A stretch of DNA of 64,000 nucleotides from positions 310,001 to 374,000 of the forward strand of contig NZ_BOMG01000042.1 in the NCBI RefSeq assembly GCF_016862075.1, given 5' to 3'. Source of the stretch: Actinoplanes couchii. GTDB lineage: Bacteria > Actinomycetota > Actinomycetes > Mycobacteriales > Micromonosporaceae. This document shows positions 8,268 through 16,854 of this stretch, piece by piece (the stretch's first letter is position 1; every line of letters begins with the position of its first letter). The position numbers and the translations under genes were made by a program. The notes beneath the pieces are model-generated. The model was not told the origin of the DNA. It saw only the letters and a list, made by a program, of their open reading frames with translations, and made no database searches.

Positions 8268-9395
8268 GTGACCGAGCTCCGCCATGTCCTGCGGGCCGGC
8301 CGTCCCGGGTGGGGAACCGCGATCGTGGTCGCGTTCTGCCTGCTGTCGGGGCTCGACACCGACATGCTCGTCGACTGGGCGCCGACCGGCGAGTTCTGGT
8401 GGGGCCTGGCGGTCAACACGGTGCTGTCGCTCGCGCTGTTCTGGGGGCGTGCCTACCCGTGGCCGGTGCTGGCGCTGGTCGTGGTGGGCGACGCCCTGTC
8501 CGTGCAGACCCAGGCCGTGGTGTACGCGGTGGCGATGTACTTCCTGGCCGCGAACCGGCCGCTGCGGCAGGTGTCGGCCGGGGCGGCCGGTTCGCTGGCC
8601 GTGCTGGGGGCCGAGACGTTCCTGCGGTCCGGCCGCGACGACTTCGGCATCTTCCTCGCCTACTACGGGACCGCCGTGATCGGCGCGGTCCTGATCGGGG
8701 CGAACGTCGCGATCCGCCGCCGCTACGTGCAGGCCCTCGTCGACCGGGCCGCGCAACTGGCGCGGGAGAAGGAGCAGGAGGGGCAGTTGGCGGCCGCCCG
8801 GGAACGGGCCCGGATCGCCCACGACCTGCACGACATCGTCGCGCACAACCTGACCATCATGGTGCGGCTGGCCGACGGCGCGACCGCGGTCGCCGACTCC
8901 GACCCGCAGCGCTCGCGCCGGGCCGTCGAGCGGGCCGCCGACCTGGGCCGGGAGGCGATGAAGGACATGCGCCGGCTGCTCGGTGTGCTGCACGACGGGA
9001 GCCCGGACTCCGGCGGTGACCTGGAGAGCATGGTCGCGACGTTCCGGATCGCCGGGCTGCCGGTGACGCTGCGGCGCCGCGGGCTCGACCCGGTGTCGCC
9101 CGGCCTGCAACGGGTGATCTTCCGCATCGTGCAGGAGGGGCTGACCAACGCCCTGCGGTACGCCGAACATCCCAGCGAAGTACTGGTCGACCTGGACTAC
9201 ACCGGCCCGATCCTCATCGTGATCACCGACGACGGGCGGGGCACCACACCGGCCCCGTCGGTCGGCAGCGAGCAGGGCCTGAACGCGATGCGGGAACGTG
9301 CCGCCCTCTACGGCGGCACGGTGGAGGCCGGCCGTCGACCGGTCGGCTGGTCCGTCCGGGTCACCCTGCCCCACCCCACCGAGGAAACCTCCTGA
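8268..9395 (+). CDS. NarL/DesK-type sensor histidine kinase
   Basis: The 375-residue protein has about five N-terminal membrane segments (residues ~10-145), a short coiled linker, the HisKA_3 phospho-acceptor motif [15 protein letters not shown] (His near residue 185) and a HATPase domain with the N-box [13 protein letters not shown] and G-box ITDDGRG. There is no large extracytoplasmic sensor, so the signal is probably membrane-based or received through the ABC transporter (inference). GTG at 8268 immediately follows the permease stop. Its partner is the LuxR-type regulator 5 bp downstream. Confidence 0.93.
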   Translation: MTELRHVLRAGRPGWGTAIVVAFCLLSGLDTDMLVDWAPTGEFWWGLAVNTVLSLALFWGRAYPWPVLALVVVGDALSVQTQAVVYAVAMYFLAANRPLRQVSAGAAGSLAVLGAETFLRSGRDDFGIFLAYYGTAVIGAVLIGANVAIRRRYVQALVDRAAQLAREKEQEGQLAAARERARIAHDLHDIVAHNLTIMVRLADGATAVADSDPQRSRRAVERAADLGREAMKDMRRLLGVLHDGSPDSGGDLESMVATFRIAGLPVTLRRRGLDPVSPGLQRVIFRIVQEGLTNALRYAEHPSEVLVDLDYTGPILIVITDDGRGTTPAPSVGSEQGLNAMRERAALYGGTVEAGRRPVGWSVRVTLPHPTEETS

Positions 9396-9400
9396 GGACT

Positions 9401-10054
9401 GTGATGACCGAGACGACCCTGCTGCTCGTGGACGACCAGGAACTGCTCCGCGACGGCATGGCGATGGTGCTGTCCCAGGCGCCGGGCCTGCGCATCGTCG
9501 GCGAGGCCGGCGACGGCCGGGCCGGTGCCCTGATGGCCCGTGACCTGCGCCCCGACGTGGTCCTGATGGACGTCCGGATGCCGATCATGGACGGCATCGA
9601 GGCGACCCGGGACATCGTCGCGAACTGCCCCGGCACCCGGGTCCTGATCCTCACCACCTTCGACCTCGACGAGTACGCCTTCAACGGCCTGCGCGCCGGG
9701 GCCAGCGGGTTCCTGCTCAAGGACGCGCCGTCGGCCGACCTGATCCACGCGGTCCGTACGGTCGCCGCCGGTGAGGCGGTCGTCTCGCCCCGGCACACCC
9801 GCACCCTGCTCGACCTCTACCAGGGCGGACGCGTCACCACCCCGGCCGGTACCAGCGCACTCGGCGAGCTGACCGGCCGGGAACGCGAGGTGCTGATCGC
9901 GATCGGACAGGGCCTGTCCAACCCGGAGATCGCCGGGCAGCTGTTCCTGTCCGAGTCCACGGTGAAGACCCACGTCGGCCGGGTGCTGGCCAAGATCGGC
10001 GCCCGGGACCGGGTGCACGCGGTGATCTGGGCGCACACCAACGGTCTGGTCTGA
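9401..10054 (+). CDS. NarL/LuxR-family response regulator
   Basis: Receiver domain with [11 protein letters not shown], phospho-acceptor VVLMDVRMP and the KD lysine motif ([12 protein letters not shown]), then a LuxR-type [57 protein letters not shown]. It is 217 residues from GTG 9401, or 216 from the adjacent ATG at 9404. It closes an ABC-permease-kinase-regulator operon. The same palindromic promoter module precedes this operon and the gene just after it, making autoregulation plus control of the 10176 gene the best hypothesis. Confidence 0.94.
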   Translation: MMTETTLLLVDDQELLRDGMAMVLSQAPGLRIVGEAGDGRAGALMARDLRPDVVLMDVRMPIMDGIEATRDIVANCPGTRVLILTTFDLDEYAFNGLRAGASGFLLKDAPSADLIHAVRTVAAGEAVVSPRHTRTLLDLYQGGRVTTPAGTSALGELTGREREVLIAIGQGLSNPEIAGQLFLSESTVKTHVGRVLAKIGARDRVHAVIWAHTNGLV

Positions 10055-10057
10055 ACA

Positions 10058-10133
10058 GTGGTACCGCGGTACCACGCCCGGAGGGCACCGCGGTCGGATG
10101 TCCGGGCCGGCCGGCGTCCGTAGCGTCATTCCC
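10058..10133 (+). promoter_or_regulatory. Promoter/operator module B (second GTGGTACCGCGGTACCAC)
   Basis: The 18-bp palindrome recurs at 10058-10075, 3 bp after the response-regulator stop. ACCGCGGTCGGATG follows at 10087-10100 and GTCCGTAGCGT at 10116-10126. The offsets (12 and 29 bases) are the same as in module A. This supports a bipartite operator placed upstream of a TAGCGT -10-like element. The module drives the single-TM protein gene at 10176. Confidence 0.75.
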
Positions 10134-10175
10134 GTACCGAGAACACACCTCGACCAGGAAGAAAGAGTCACCCCG

Positions 10176-10676
10176 ATGAATGCTCAGGCCGGTCACCCGA
10201 CGAAGCCCCGCACCACCCCGATCGCCCTCTGGGTTCTCGGCGCCGTAGTCGTGCTGATCGCCGCGGTCGTGCTCTGGGTCGGCTGGCCGCGGACTCCCGT
10301 CACCCTGCCGGCCGGCGACTCCCGGGTGGACGTCTACGTGATCGACGACCACGAGGCCCTGACCTACCCGGCGGCGACCGGCGAGAAGGACGGCTGGTTC
10401 GGCCGCCTCTCGCTCCCGTGCGGCGTGACCATGTGGTACGTCGAGTCGGCCGGCACCGCGATGTGCGCCACCCTGGGCGGCCCGCACGGCAAGATCACCG
10501 TCACCGGCACGGACGGCCGGCTCGAACTGCCCGCCGACTCCCAGGCGGCCGTGGCGCGCTGGGCCGCCGAGAACAGCGACAGCGACCCGGTGACCCGGGT
10601 CCTCCTGACCCAGGACGGCGACCCGGTCGCCATCGTCACCGTGGCCACCCCGGCCACCGCGGTCCCGGCCACCTGA
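10176..10676 (+). CDS. Single-pass membrane-anchored protein of unknown function
   Basis: A 166-residue protein with a short basic cytoplasmic tail, one transmembrane helix (residues ~16-40, IALWVLGAVVVLIAAVVLWV) and an extracytoplasmic domain of ~125 residues containing two cysteines (LPCGVTMWY and TAMCATLGG) that could pair. No family is recognised. The ATG at 10176 is preceded by a GGAAGAAAGAG purine tract; earlier in-frame codons lie inside promoter module B. The shared promoter with the ABC/two-component operon suggests an accessory or sensor partner of that exporter. Confidence 0.75.
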   Translation: MNAQAGHPTKPRTTPIALWVLGAVVVLIAAVVLWVGWPRTPVTLPAGDSRVDVYVIDDHEALTYPAATGEKDGWFGRLSLPCGVTMWYVESAGTAMCATLGGPHGKITVTGTDGRLELPADSQAAVARWAAENSDSDPVTRVLLTQDGDPVAIVTVATPATAVPAT

Positions 10677-10681
10677 TCCGC

Positions 10682-11923
10682 ATGGTGGGAGCACTGAGGA
10701 CCACGTCGGAGCTCTCGCCGCGGGCGGTCCGGCGGTTCGTCCTCGGCCGGCAGGGTCTCTGGCCCGGCCGCCGGGTGGCGGCCGCCGACGGTGTGCGGTC
10801 GGCGCTGACCGAGGCCGGGATGATCCAGATCGATCCGCTCACGGTGCTCGCCCGCAGCCACGACCTCGCCCTGCACGGCCGGGTGCTGGACTACCGCCCG
10901 GCCGACCTGGACCGGCTGATGTACACCGGGCGGGAGTTCTTCGACTACGGCGGAACGCTGTTCGTCGTCCCGATGACGGAGTTGCCGTACTGGCGGACTC
11001 CGATGGCCCGCCGGGCCGGCGACGAGCGGTGGCGGGTCTTCGCGGCCGAGCATCCGGCGCTGCTGGACGACGTCCGGAGCCGTCTGCGCGACGAGGGTCC
11101 GCTCAGCAGCCGCGATTTCGGCGGCGCCGGGAAGCGCGGCTCGTTCCGGTCGGCGAAACAGAGCGCGAACGCCCTGTACTACCTGTGGCTGACCGGTGAG
11201 CTGATGACACACGGGCGCCGCCGTTTCGAGCGGCTCTACGGCTTCCGTGACGACATCGCCCCGGCCGGGCTCCGGCACGCCGCCCCGGTCGAGGACGCCG
11301 AGCGGTACTTCGCGGGCAAGGCCTTCGCCGTCATCGGGCTCGCGACGGCGCGGTCCTGGGCGCACCGGTTCGCCCGGCTGTGCCACCGCAAGGTGGACCG
11401 CGACGAGGCCCGGTCGCGGATCGCCGCGATGGTCGATCGGGGCGAGGTGACGCCGGTACGGGTGGCGCACAGCAGTGTCGTCCATTACGTGCGCACCGAG
11501 GATCTGCCCCTTCTGGAGGTGGTGGCGCGGGGTGGTGTGCCGGAGGCGTGGCGCCCGCTCGGGCCGGACACCACGGCGGAGGTCACCTTCCTGGCGCCGC
11601 TGGACATCGTCAGCGCCCGGGGCCGGGCGAGGGAGCTGTTCGGCTTCGAGTACCTGTGGGAGGTGTACAAGCCCGCCGAACGGCGCCGGTGGGGTTACTA
11701 CACGATGCCGGTGCTGCACGGTGACGAACTGGTCGCCCGCATCGACCCGAAACTGGACCGGGAGACCGGCACCCTGCGGATCGAGGGGCTCTGGTTCGAG
11801 GACGACGCGACGGCCCGGGACGGTGACTTCCTCGACGCGTACGCGGCCGGGTTGAACCGTCTCGCCGAGACCTTCGGCGCCACCCGGGTCACCGGTCGTG
11901 TTCCCGGCCCGAATCTGCTCTAG
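10682..11923 (+). CDS. Winged-helix DNA-binding protein, YcaQ/AlkX-like (HTH_42)
   Basis: This 413-residue protein has the HTH_42 plan: an N-terminal SPRAVRRFVLGRQGLW segment, the IQIDPLTVLARSHDLALHGRV stretch with conserved Q-I-D, winged helices in the middle, and a C-terminal GYYTMPVLHGDELVARIDPKLDRETGTLRIEGLWFE region. Characterised relatives are DNA glycosylases that unhook interstrand crosslinks; actinomycete paralogues are often near antibiotic clusters. The QxD catalytic motif appears intact (QID), so crosslink repair is plausible but unproven. It begins 5 bp after the preceding gene. Confidence 0.82.
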   Translation: MVGALRTTSELSPRAVRRFVLGRQGLWPGRRVAAADGVRSALTEAGMIQIDPLTVLARSHDLALHGRVLDYRPADLDRLMYTGREFFDYGGTLFVVPMTELPYWRTPMARRAGDERWRVFAAEHPALLDDVRSRLRDEGPLSSRDFGGAGKRGSFRSAKQSANALYYLWLTGELMTHGRRRFERLYGFRDDIAPAGLRHAAPVEDAERYFAGKAFAVIGLATARSWAHRFARLCHRKVDRDEARSRIAAMVDRGEVTPVRVAHSSVVHYVRTEDLPLLEVVARGGVPEAWRPLGPDTTAEVTFLAPLDIVSARGRARELFGFEYLWEVYKPAERRRWGYYTMPVLHGDELVARIDPKLDRETGTLRIEGLWFEDDATARDGDFLDAYAAGLNRLAETFGATRVTGRVPGPNLL

Positions 11924-11930
11924 CGCAAAT

Positions 11931-11949
11931 AGGTTTGCTGTGGAAACCT
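11931..11949. promoter_or_regulatory. Inverted repeat AGGTTT-N7-AAACCT upstream of membrane/HTH operon
   Basis: AGGTTT (11931-11936) and AAACCT (11944-11949) form a perfect dyad 8 bp before the ATG of the membrane gene, so close that bound protein would block transcription or initiation. The small winged-helix regulator encoded second in this operon is the likely ligand, which would give autoregulation. Flanking TTTGC repeats are also present. Confidence 0.5.
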
Positions 11950-11956
11950 GTTTGCC

Positions 11957-12643
11957 ATGACAGCAGATGCGATACGTCCCGGGGACGACCCCCGCCGGAT
12001 CCTCTCCGAGGTGCGCGGGCTCGCCGCCCGGGTGCGCCGTGATCAGCGGCTCACCTGGGTGGCGTTGCTGGTGCTGGGTGCGGTGACCCTGCTCGCCGTG
12101 CCGTTCGACGCGATCTTCATGCAGCTGCAGTGCCAGGCCGACGGGTGTACGTTCGCGCGCCGCGGGATGCTCTACTACTGGCCGCCCGCGCTGCTGATCG
12201 CCTACGCCACGATCGCCTGGGGCTATCTGCGGGCCGCCCGGGCGCGGGGTGTCGGCGGGCGCGTGCTGCCGTACGCGATCACCGGCGCGGTCACGGCCGT
12301 CGTGTTCACCGCGGCGTACGTGGCGGCGGCGCTCTACTTCCCGGCCAACCCGCCGTTCGAGGGCGGTCCGGTGCCGTTCTGGTGGATCGTGCTGGACCGG
12401 CTGATCGCCCCGTGGGGCCTGATCGGGCTCGCGCTGCTCGTGCTGGCCGCCGTGGAACGCAACGGTCCGCTGCTGCTGTTCACCGGGGGATACCTGGCGC
12501 TGGTGCTGCTGGTCCTGCCGACGACCGAGGGCATGTCCATGATGGGCGCGAACCTGAGGCTGTCGATGGCGGTACCCCAGCTGATCATCGGCATCGTGCT
12601 GCTGGCCGGGGCGTTCGGTTTCGCGAAGGCCCGCCGCCCATGA
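11957..12643 (+). CDS. Multi-pass membrane protein, unknown function
   Basis: The 228-residue protein starts with a soluble arm (ILSEVRGLAARVRRDQRL) followed by about six hydrophobic helices: ~35-55, 74-92, 103-125, 139-160, 165-185 and 200-222. The stop overlaps the ATG of a small winged-helix regulator. Gene pairs of this kind (membrane protein plus HTH_34-like regulator) are common in actinomycetes, where the regulator controls the pair; the membrane partner has no assigned activity. Confidence 0.8.
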   Translation: MTADAIRPGDDPRRILSEVRGLAARVRRDQRLTWVALLVLGAVTLLAVPFDAIFMQLQCQADGCTFARRGMLYYWPPALLIAYATIAWGYLRAARARGVGGRVLPYAITGAVTAVVFTAAYVAAALYFPANPPFEGGPVPFWWIVLDRLIAPWGLIGLALLVLAAVERNGPLLLFTGGYLALVLLVLPTTEGMSMMGANLRLSMAVPQLIIGIVLLAGAFGFAKARRP

Positions 12644-12957
12644 CCGACGTCTCCGGCCACCCGGTCACCGGGCTCGACGAGGTCGTTCATCAGCGGGTCC
12701 GCCTGGGCATCCTGGCCATCACGCACGAGGCCAAGCGGGTCGAGTTCGGTTACCTGCGCACCCAGCTCGACCTGACCGCCGGCAACCTCTCCAAACACCT
12801 GAGTGTCCTGGAGGCCGCCGGCCTGATCGACATCGAGAAGGGTTACGAGGGCAAACGCGGCCGCACCTGGATCACCCTCACGGCCGACGGTGACGCCGCC
12901 CTCGCCGCGGAGATCAGCCGCCTGAAGATGCTGATCGCCCGCGTCGAGACCGCCTAA
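12640..12957 (+). CDS. Winged-helix transcriptional regulator (HTH_34/MarR-like)
   Basis: This compact 105-residue protein is a single winged helix with an N-terminal arm. RVRLGILAITHEAKRVEFGYLRTQLDLTAGNLSKHLSVLEAAGLIDIEKGYEGKRGRTWI contains the recognition helix (NLSKHLSVLE) and wing. ATGA overlap with the upstream membrane gene shows coupling. Its last 4 bp overlap the stop of the convergent DUF385 gene. It probably binds the dyad at 11931. Confidence 0.9.
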   Translation: MTDVSGHPVTGLDEVVHQRVRLGILAITHEAKRVEFGYLRTQLDLTAGNLSKHLSVLEAAGLIDIEKGYEGKRGRTWITLTADGDAALAAEISRLKMLIARVETA

Positions 12958-13418
12958 CCGCGCTGCCGAGGTTCGAGGATCACCACGGTGGTGGGAGTGG
13001 GGCGCCGCGCGGCGTAGGCGTCGAGTTTCGGGTCGAGGTCGCGCCAGCGCTGCCACAGCCGGTCGTGTTCGGCGCCGGGGGTGGCGGCGCGGGCCCGGAC
13101 CGGGCGCTCGCGCCCGTCGACCTCGGTGGTGGCGTCCGGCTCGGCCAGCAGGTTGAGCCACCAGGCCGGCTCGCCCGCACCCCAGCCGTTCATGGCCAGG
13201 GTGACCTGGTCCGGCCCGTCCTCGAAGTAGGCGACGATCACCGAGCGGGGCTGCCCGCTGCGCCGCCCGGTGGTGGTGAGCCGGAGCGCGCCCTCACGCC
13301 CCGGCTGTGGCCGCTTCAGTCCGAGGCGCCCACGGCTGATCCGGTAGATGCCGCGATGGAGGGACCAGACGGCCCGCATGACCGGTCGCGGCGGCAGGAA
13401 CACATTCTTGTCCGCCAT
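12954..13418 (-). CDS. Deazaflavin (F420)-dependent nitroreductase-family protein (DUF385)
   Basis: The 154-residue protein has the split-barrel signature of the DUF385/Ddn family: LTTTGRRSGQPRSVIVAYFEDGPDQVTLAMNGWGAGEPAWWLNLLAEPDATTEVDGRERPVRAR. The TGRRSG motif and the AWWLNL tryptophan pair line the F420 pocket in characterised members. The start is the ATG at 13418; the open frame upstream continues but reads as the shadow of another gene. The substrate is unknown. Presence of this family implies that the organism makes coenzyme F420, as actinomycetes do. Confidence 0.88.
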   Translation of the reverse strand: MADKNVFLPPRPVMRAVWSLHRGIYRISRGRLGLKRPQPGREGALRLTTTGRRSGQPRSVIVAYFEDGPDQVTLAMNGWGAGEPAWWLNLLAEPDATTEVDGRERPVRARAATPGAEHDRLWQRWRDLDPKLDAYAARRPTPTTVVILEPRQRG

Positions 13419-13462
13419 GGAGGCAGTATGGAACCGCCTCCCTGAGACCTGCCTGAGCAGCG

Positions 13463-13915
13463 TCAGGCGGGCACGACCGCGGGAACCCGGATGCGGTCGG
13501 TGACAGCGACGGCGGGCTGGGTGCGGGTGACGGCGGGCCGTCCGGCCAGCAGGAGCGGGCGCAGGTCGGCGGCGACCATGTGCGCGAAGGCCGCGGGGCT
13601 GATCACGTGCAGGGAAGCGTTCAGGTTCTCCAGGGCCACACGCGCCAGGAACGCGTTGTCGGGCTGGTCCACGTACAACAGCGCGGTGATTCTCTCGAGG
13701 AACGGGCGGCAGCTGGCCGGGGTCTCGGTGCGGGTGTGCCGGGCCAGCCCGGTGCGGATCTCGGTGGGCAGATGCGGGGCGAGCAGCTCCGACGCACGGA
13801 CCGGAAGCACGTCGGTCACCGCGCCCAGCACCCCGGTGACCACCCGCAGACTCTCGCGGCGGCCGTGCAGGCGAGCCTTGCGCTCCACGTTGCACAGAAG
13901 GGCATCAATTTCCAC
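13463..13915 (-). CDS. DUF2267-like protein
   Basis: A 150-residue protein from GTG 13915, which has AAGGA 8 bases upstream. The paired helical repeat pattern and the LAPHLPTEIRTGLARH and FLERITALL segments match DUF2267 proteins, a helical family usually of ~130-150 residues whose function is unknown. It stands alone, divergent from the AraC regulator. Confidence 0.65.
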   Translation of the reverse strand: MEIDALLCNVERKARLHGRRESLRVVTGVLGAVTDVLPVRASELLAPHLPTEIRTGLARHTRTETPASCRPFLERITALLYVDQPDNAFLARVALENLNASLHVISPAAFAHMVAADLRPLLLAGRPAVTRTQPAVAVTDRIRVPAVVPA

Positions 13916-14025
13916 TGGGCGTCCTTCCCAAACATGAGGATGAGCCCGAGTGGTGCCCGCTGAAGAAGAGACGAAACCGCATTGAGGCGGACGTCACCCC
14001 TCGGGGGCCGCGTACCCTCGCCGCC

Positions 14026-14847
14026 ATGACTGCGCGAGCCGACGACCTCGGGCTGGGGGCCTGGCTGCGGGATCCGGGCACGGTGGTGCGCCGCGACGTG
14101 GGGCTGCCGCTCGGTGACCCGGTCCCGGAGGCGATCGTGGCCGCGTCCGAGACTCCGGGCGCGCCGACCGAGTGGGAGCCGCACGCGCACCCGGTCGACG
14201 AGCTGGTCTGGGTGCGCGGCGGGACGATGACCTCGCGGATCGGCAACCGGCTCTTCACCGTGCCGGCCGGGTTCGGGTTGTGGCTGCCGGCCGGAACCGT
14301 GCACGGCGGGCGGGTGACGGCCGGCGCCGAGCTGCACTACGCGTTCTTCGCCCTGGGCCGGGTGCCGGCCGGGTTCGGCGGTCCGGCCCTGGTCGTGATC
14401 ACCCCACTGCTGGAGGCGTTGCTGGTACGCCTGACCAGGGCCGATCTGGACCCCGCGGCGCGGGAGCGGACCGAGGCGGTGGTGTTCGACGTGCTCGTAC
14501 CGGCGGAGCGGCAGTTCGCGCTGGAGCTGCCGGGTGATCCGCGGATCGACGCGATCGCCGAGGCGCTGCTCGCCGACCCGGCCGACAAGCGGGGCCTGGA
14601 GGAGTGGGCGGAGCACCTGGGCGCGAGCGACCGGACGATCAGCCGGGCGTTCCGTACCGCGACCGGGTTGTCGTTCGCGCAGTGGCGGCAGGCGCTGCGG
14701 GTGCACCGGGCGCTGGCGATGCTGGCCGAGGGCGCCGATGTCCGGGACGTCGCCGAGCGGCTGGGTTATGCCCAGCCGAGCACGTTCATCGCGGCGTTCC
14801 GACGGGTGCTGAAAGTGACTCCGGGGGCGCTGGCCAAACGAGGGTGA
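14026..14847 (+). CDS. AraC-family transcriptional regulator with cupin sensor
   Basis: 273 residues: an N-terminal cupin (EPHAHPVDELVWVRGG with a metal-type HxH, and LWLPAGTVHGG) and a C-terminal double HTH (GLEEWAEHLGASDRTISRAFRTATGLSFAQWRQALRVHRALAMLAEGADVRDVAERLGYAQPSTFIAAFRRV). AraC/cupin proteins next to an iron-regulated siderophore-binding gene are usually activators of siderophore uptake. It sits 125 bp upstream of such a gene, with an iron box in between. Confidence 0.92.
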   Translation: MTARADDLGLGAWLRDPGTVVRRDVGLPLGDPVPEAIVAASETPGAPTEWEPHAHPVDELVWVRGGTMTSRIGNRLFTVPAGFGLWLPAGTVHGGRVTAGAELHYAFFALGRVPAGFGGPALVVITPLLEALLVRLTRADLDPAARERTEAVVFDVLVPAERQFALELPGDPRIDAIAEALLADPADKRGLEEWAEHLGASDRTISRAFRTATGLSFAQWRQALRVHRALAMLAEGADVRDVAERLGYAQPSTFIAAFRRVLKVTPGALAKRG

Positions 14848-14916
14848 TGTCCGGAATCCCGTATCCGGTGTCGTCAGCTCGGGATTGCCGACAAGTTGAT
14901 CATCACCTAGCCTCGG

Positions 14917-14935
14917 TAAGGCAAGGCAAGCCTTA
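14917..14935. promoter_or_regulatory. IdeR/DmdR-type iron box
   Basis: TAAGGCAAGGCAAGCCTTA is a 19-bp dyad with arms TAAGGC/GCCTTA. Its length and layout match the actinobacterial iron box (TTAGGTTAGGCTAACCTAA) bound by IdeR/DmdR with ferrous iron. It lies 38 bp before the ATG of the iron-siderophore binding protein, so repression in iron sufficiency is expected. Confidence 0.8.
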
Positions 14936-14972
14936 CTTCACGGTGCTGCACCGTCTCAGGAGCGAATTCCGC

Positions 14973-16034
14973 ATGATCATTGTCAACCGTCTCGCGGTCA
15001 CCGCCGCGACGCTCACCGCGGTCGCCGTCACGGCCACCGCCTGCGGCACCACGGACGTCGAGGACGTCCCCACCGCCGCCTCGGCGGCCCCCGCCTCGCA
15101 GAACTGTGCCGAGGACACCACGACCACGTCGACCGGCCCGGTGTCGATGACCGACGGTGTCGGCCGCAAGGTCGAGCTGGCCAAGCCGGCCTCCCGGGTC
15201 GCCGTCCTGGAGTGGCAGCAGACCGAGGACCTGATCACGCTCTGCGTCAACCCGGTCGCCGTCGCCAGCCCCGACGGTTACAAGCAGTACGTCACCGCCG
15301 AGAAGCTGCCCGAGGGCGTGGCCAGCGCCGGCGAGCGTGGCGAACCCGACCTCGACGCGCTGTACGCGAGCAACCCGGACCTGATCGTCATGGAGGTCTA
15401 CAAGGCCGACGACGAGCTGCTCGCCAAGCTGGAGAAGCGTGGCGTCCCGGTCCTGGCCACGGTCGGCGCCGACGCCAAGGGCCAGATCGACAACATGAAG
15501 AAGGTCTTTTCCATGATCGGTACGGCTACCGGCCGCACCGAACGCGCCGACGCCGTCCTCAAGGACTTCGACGCGCACTTCGCCGCGGCCAAGGAGAAGC
15601 TCGCCGCCGCGAACGTGCCCGCCACCAAGTTCCTGTTCTTCGACGGCTGGATCGAGGGCTCCAACGTGGTGATCCGCCCGTACGGCAAGGGTGCGCTCTT
15701 CACCGAGATCGGCGAGCAGCTCGGCATGACCTCGGCCTGGACCGACGAGATCAACTCGGCGTACGGCAGCGGCGGTGTCGACCCGTCCTACGGCCTGGCC
15801 CAGACCGACATCGAGGGCCTGACCGCCGTCGGCGACGCGACCCTGTTCTACGCCAACGACGGAACCCCGGAGAACTACGTCACCGAACTGAACAAGAGCG
15901 CGATCTGGAAGGCACTGCCCGCGGTCAAGGAGGGTCGCGCCCACACCTTCCCGAACAGCGTCTGGGGAGCCGGCGGCCCCAAGTCCAACGAACAGGCCAT
16001 CGACGCCTACGTGAACATCCTGACCACGAAGTAG
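14973..16034 (+). CDS. Iron-siderophore ABC transporter substrate-binding lipoprotein
   Basis: A 353-residue FecB/FepB-like periplasmic binding protein. The N-terminus has a positively flanked hydrophobic signal and a lipobox ending VTATAC, giving a lipidated Cys near residue 24, then a Ser/Thr/Ala-rich linker. The core has the expected blocks: SMTDGVGRKVELAKPASRVAVLEWQQTEDL, DLDALYASNPDLIV, and a C-terminal SVWGAGGPKSNEQAIDAYV. The ATG at 14973 has AGGAG 10 bases upstream. The permease and ATPase genes are not in the immediate neighbourhood, so it must work with a transporter encoded elsewhere. Confidence 0.93.
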   Translation: MIIVNRLAVTAATLTAVAVTATACGTTDVEDVPTAASAAPASQNCAEDTTTTSTGPVSMTDGVGRKVELAKPASRVAVLEWQQTEDLITLCVNPVAVASPDGYKQYVTAEKLPEGVASAGERGEPDLDALYASNPDLIVMEVYKADDELLAKLEKRGVPVLATVGADAKGQIDNMKKVFSMIGTATGRTERADAVLKDFDAHFAAAKEKLAAANVPATKFLFFDGWIEGSNVVIRPYGKGALFTEIGEQLGMTSAWTDEINSAYGSGGVDPSYGLAQTDIEGLTAVGDATLFYANDGTPENYVTELNKSAIWKALPAVKEGRAHTFPNSVWGAGGPKSNEQAIDAYVNILTTK

Positions 16035-16050
16035 GTGGCAGGGTGGGAGA

Positions 16051-16779
16051 GTGCAGATCTCCTACCCCTGCGTGTGCTGCGGTCATCTGACCCTGACGGG
16101 GCCCCCGGGTTCCCGTCAGGTCTGCCGCGTGTGCGGCTGGGAGGACGACGTCTACCGGCTGCGCTGGCCGTACCGGGCGGGCGGGTCCTCCCTGATCGAG
16201 GCGCAGAAGAAGGTCACCGGTCCGGCCGAGTTCGACCGGGATCCGTTCTGGCGACCGATCGACACGGCACGCGACCGGTTCGAGCCGGGCGGGCGGGAGT
16301 TGGCGCCCTGGCCCGAGGACCGGACGGTGCTGTACTGGTGGCGCCGCCGTCCCGGAACCCTCTGGTGGGAGGAACCCGGCCCACGCCCCGAGGACGCCGG
16401 CGACGGCCCGGCCGACGACTTCGCCGAGGCCGTCCGGGCCGTCGCCGCGTTTCCACCGGCGACCGCGGACAACCTCCAGGGCATGGCCGTCGACTTCGAC
16501 CACTACCTGTGGGAGTGCCCGTCGATCCGGGACGTGGTCGTGGTCAGCGGCCCGGACCCGGACCGCCAGTTGACGGCACACTGCCGCGCCGAGTCGGCGT
16601 CCGCGCCGCACCGGGTCGCCGCCGACGTCGAGCAAGTGTGGACGCGCGACCTCCGCTACGTGCACTGGGAGGCCCACCGGGTCCGGCTCGAACCGGCCTC
16701 GGTGATCCTCGACGCGGTGACGGTGAGCAGCGAGAACGGCTACCGGATCACCGCTACGATCGTCGTCACCTGGGCGTGA
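16051..16779 (+). CDS. CPCC-type cysteine-rich zinc-ribbon protein
   Basis: 242 residues from a GTG. The N-terminus holds two Cys pairs, CVCC and CRVCGWEDD, forming the small zinc-binding module of the CPCC family (the usual CPCC is CVCC here). The middle is Trp/Arg-rich. The C-terminal ~100 residues look like a separate alpha/beta domain. Function is unknown; related proteins occur in polymorphic toxin immunity loci, but nothing toxin-like lies next to it. It starts 16 bp after the lipoprotein stop. Confidence 0.7.
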   Translation: MQISYPCVCCGHLTLTGPPGSRQVCRVCGWEDDVYRLRWPYRAGGSSLIEAQKKVTGPAEFDRDPFWRPIDTARDRFEPGGRELAPWPEDRTVLYWWRRRPGTLWWEEPGPRPEDAGDGPADDFAEAVRAVAAFPPATADNLQGMAVDFDHYLWECPSIRDVVVVSGPDPDRQLTAHCRAESASAPHRVAADVEQVWTRDLRYVHWEAHRVRLEPASVILDAVTVSSENGYRITATIVVTWA

Positions 16780-16790
16780 CCGGACAGCCG

Positions 16791-16854
16791 TCCTCGTGCG
16801 TCGCTCAGAAAGTCTTCGTGCGTTGCTCAGAAGTCTTCGTGCGTCGCTCAGATG
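16791..16854. repeat. Three tandem 21-22-bp repeats
   Basis: TCTTCGTGCGTCGCTCAGAAG-like units occupy 16791-16812, 16813-16833 and 16834-16854 with only two or three differences between copies. The third copy contains the stop codon of the minus-strand EXLDI gene, so the array sits at that gene's 3' end, between convergent genes. It does not form an obvious hairpin. Confidence 0.75.
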
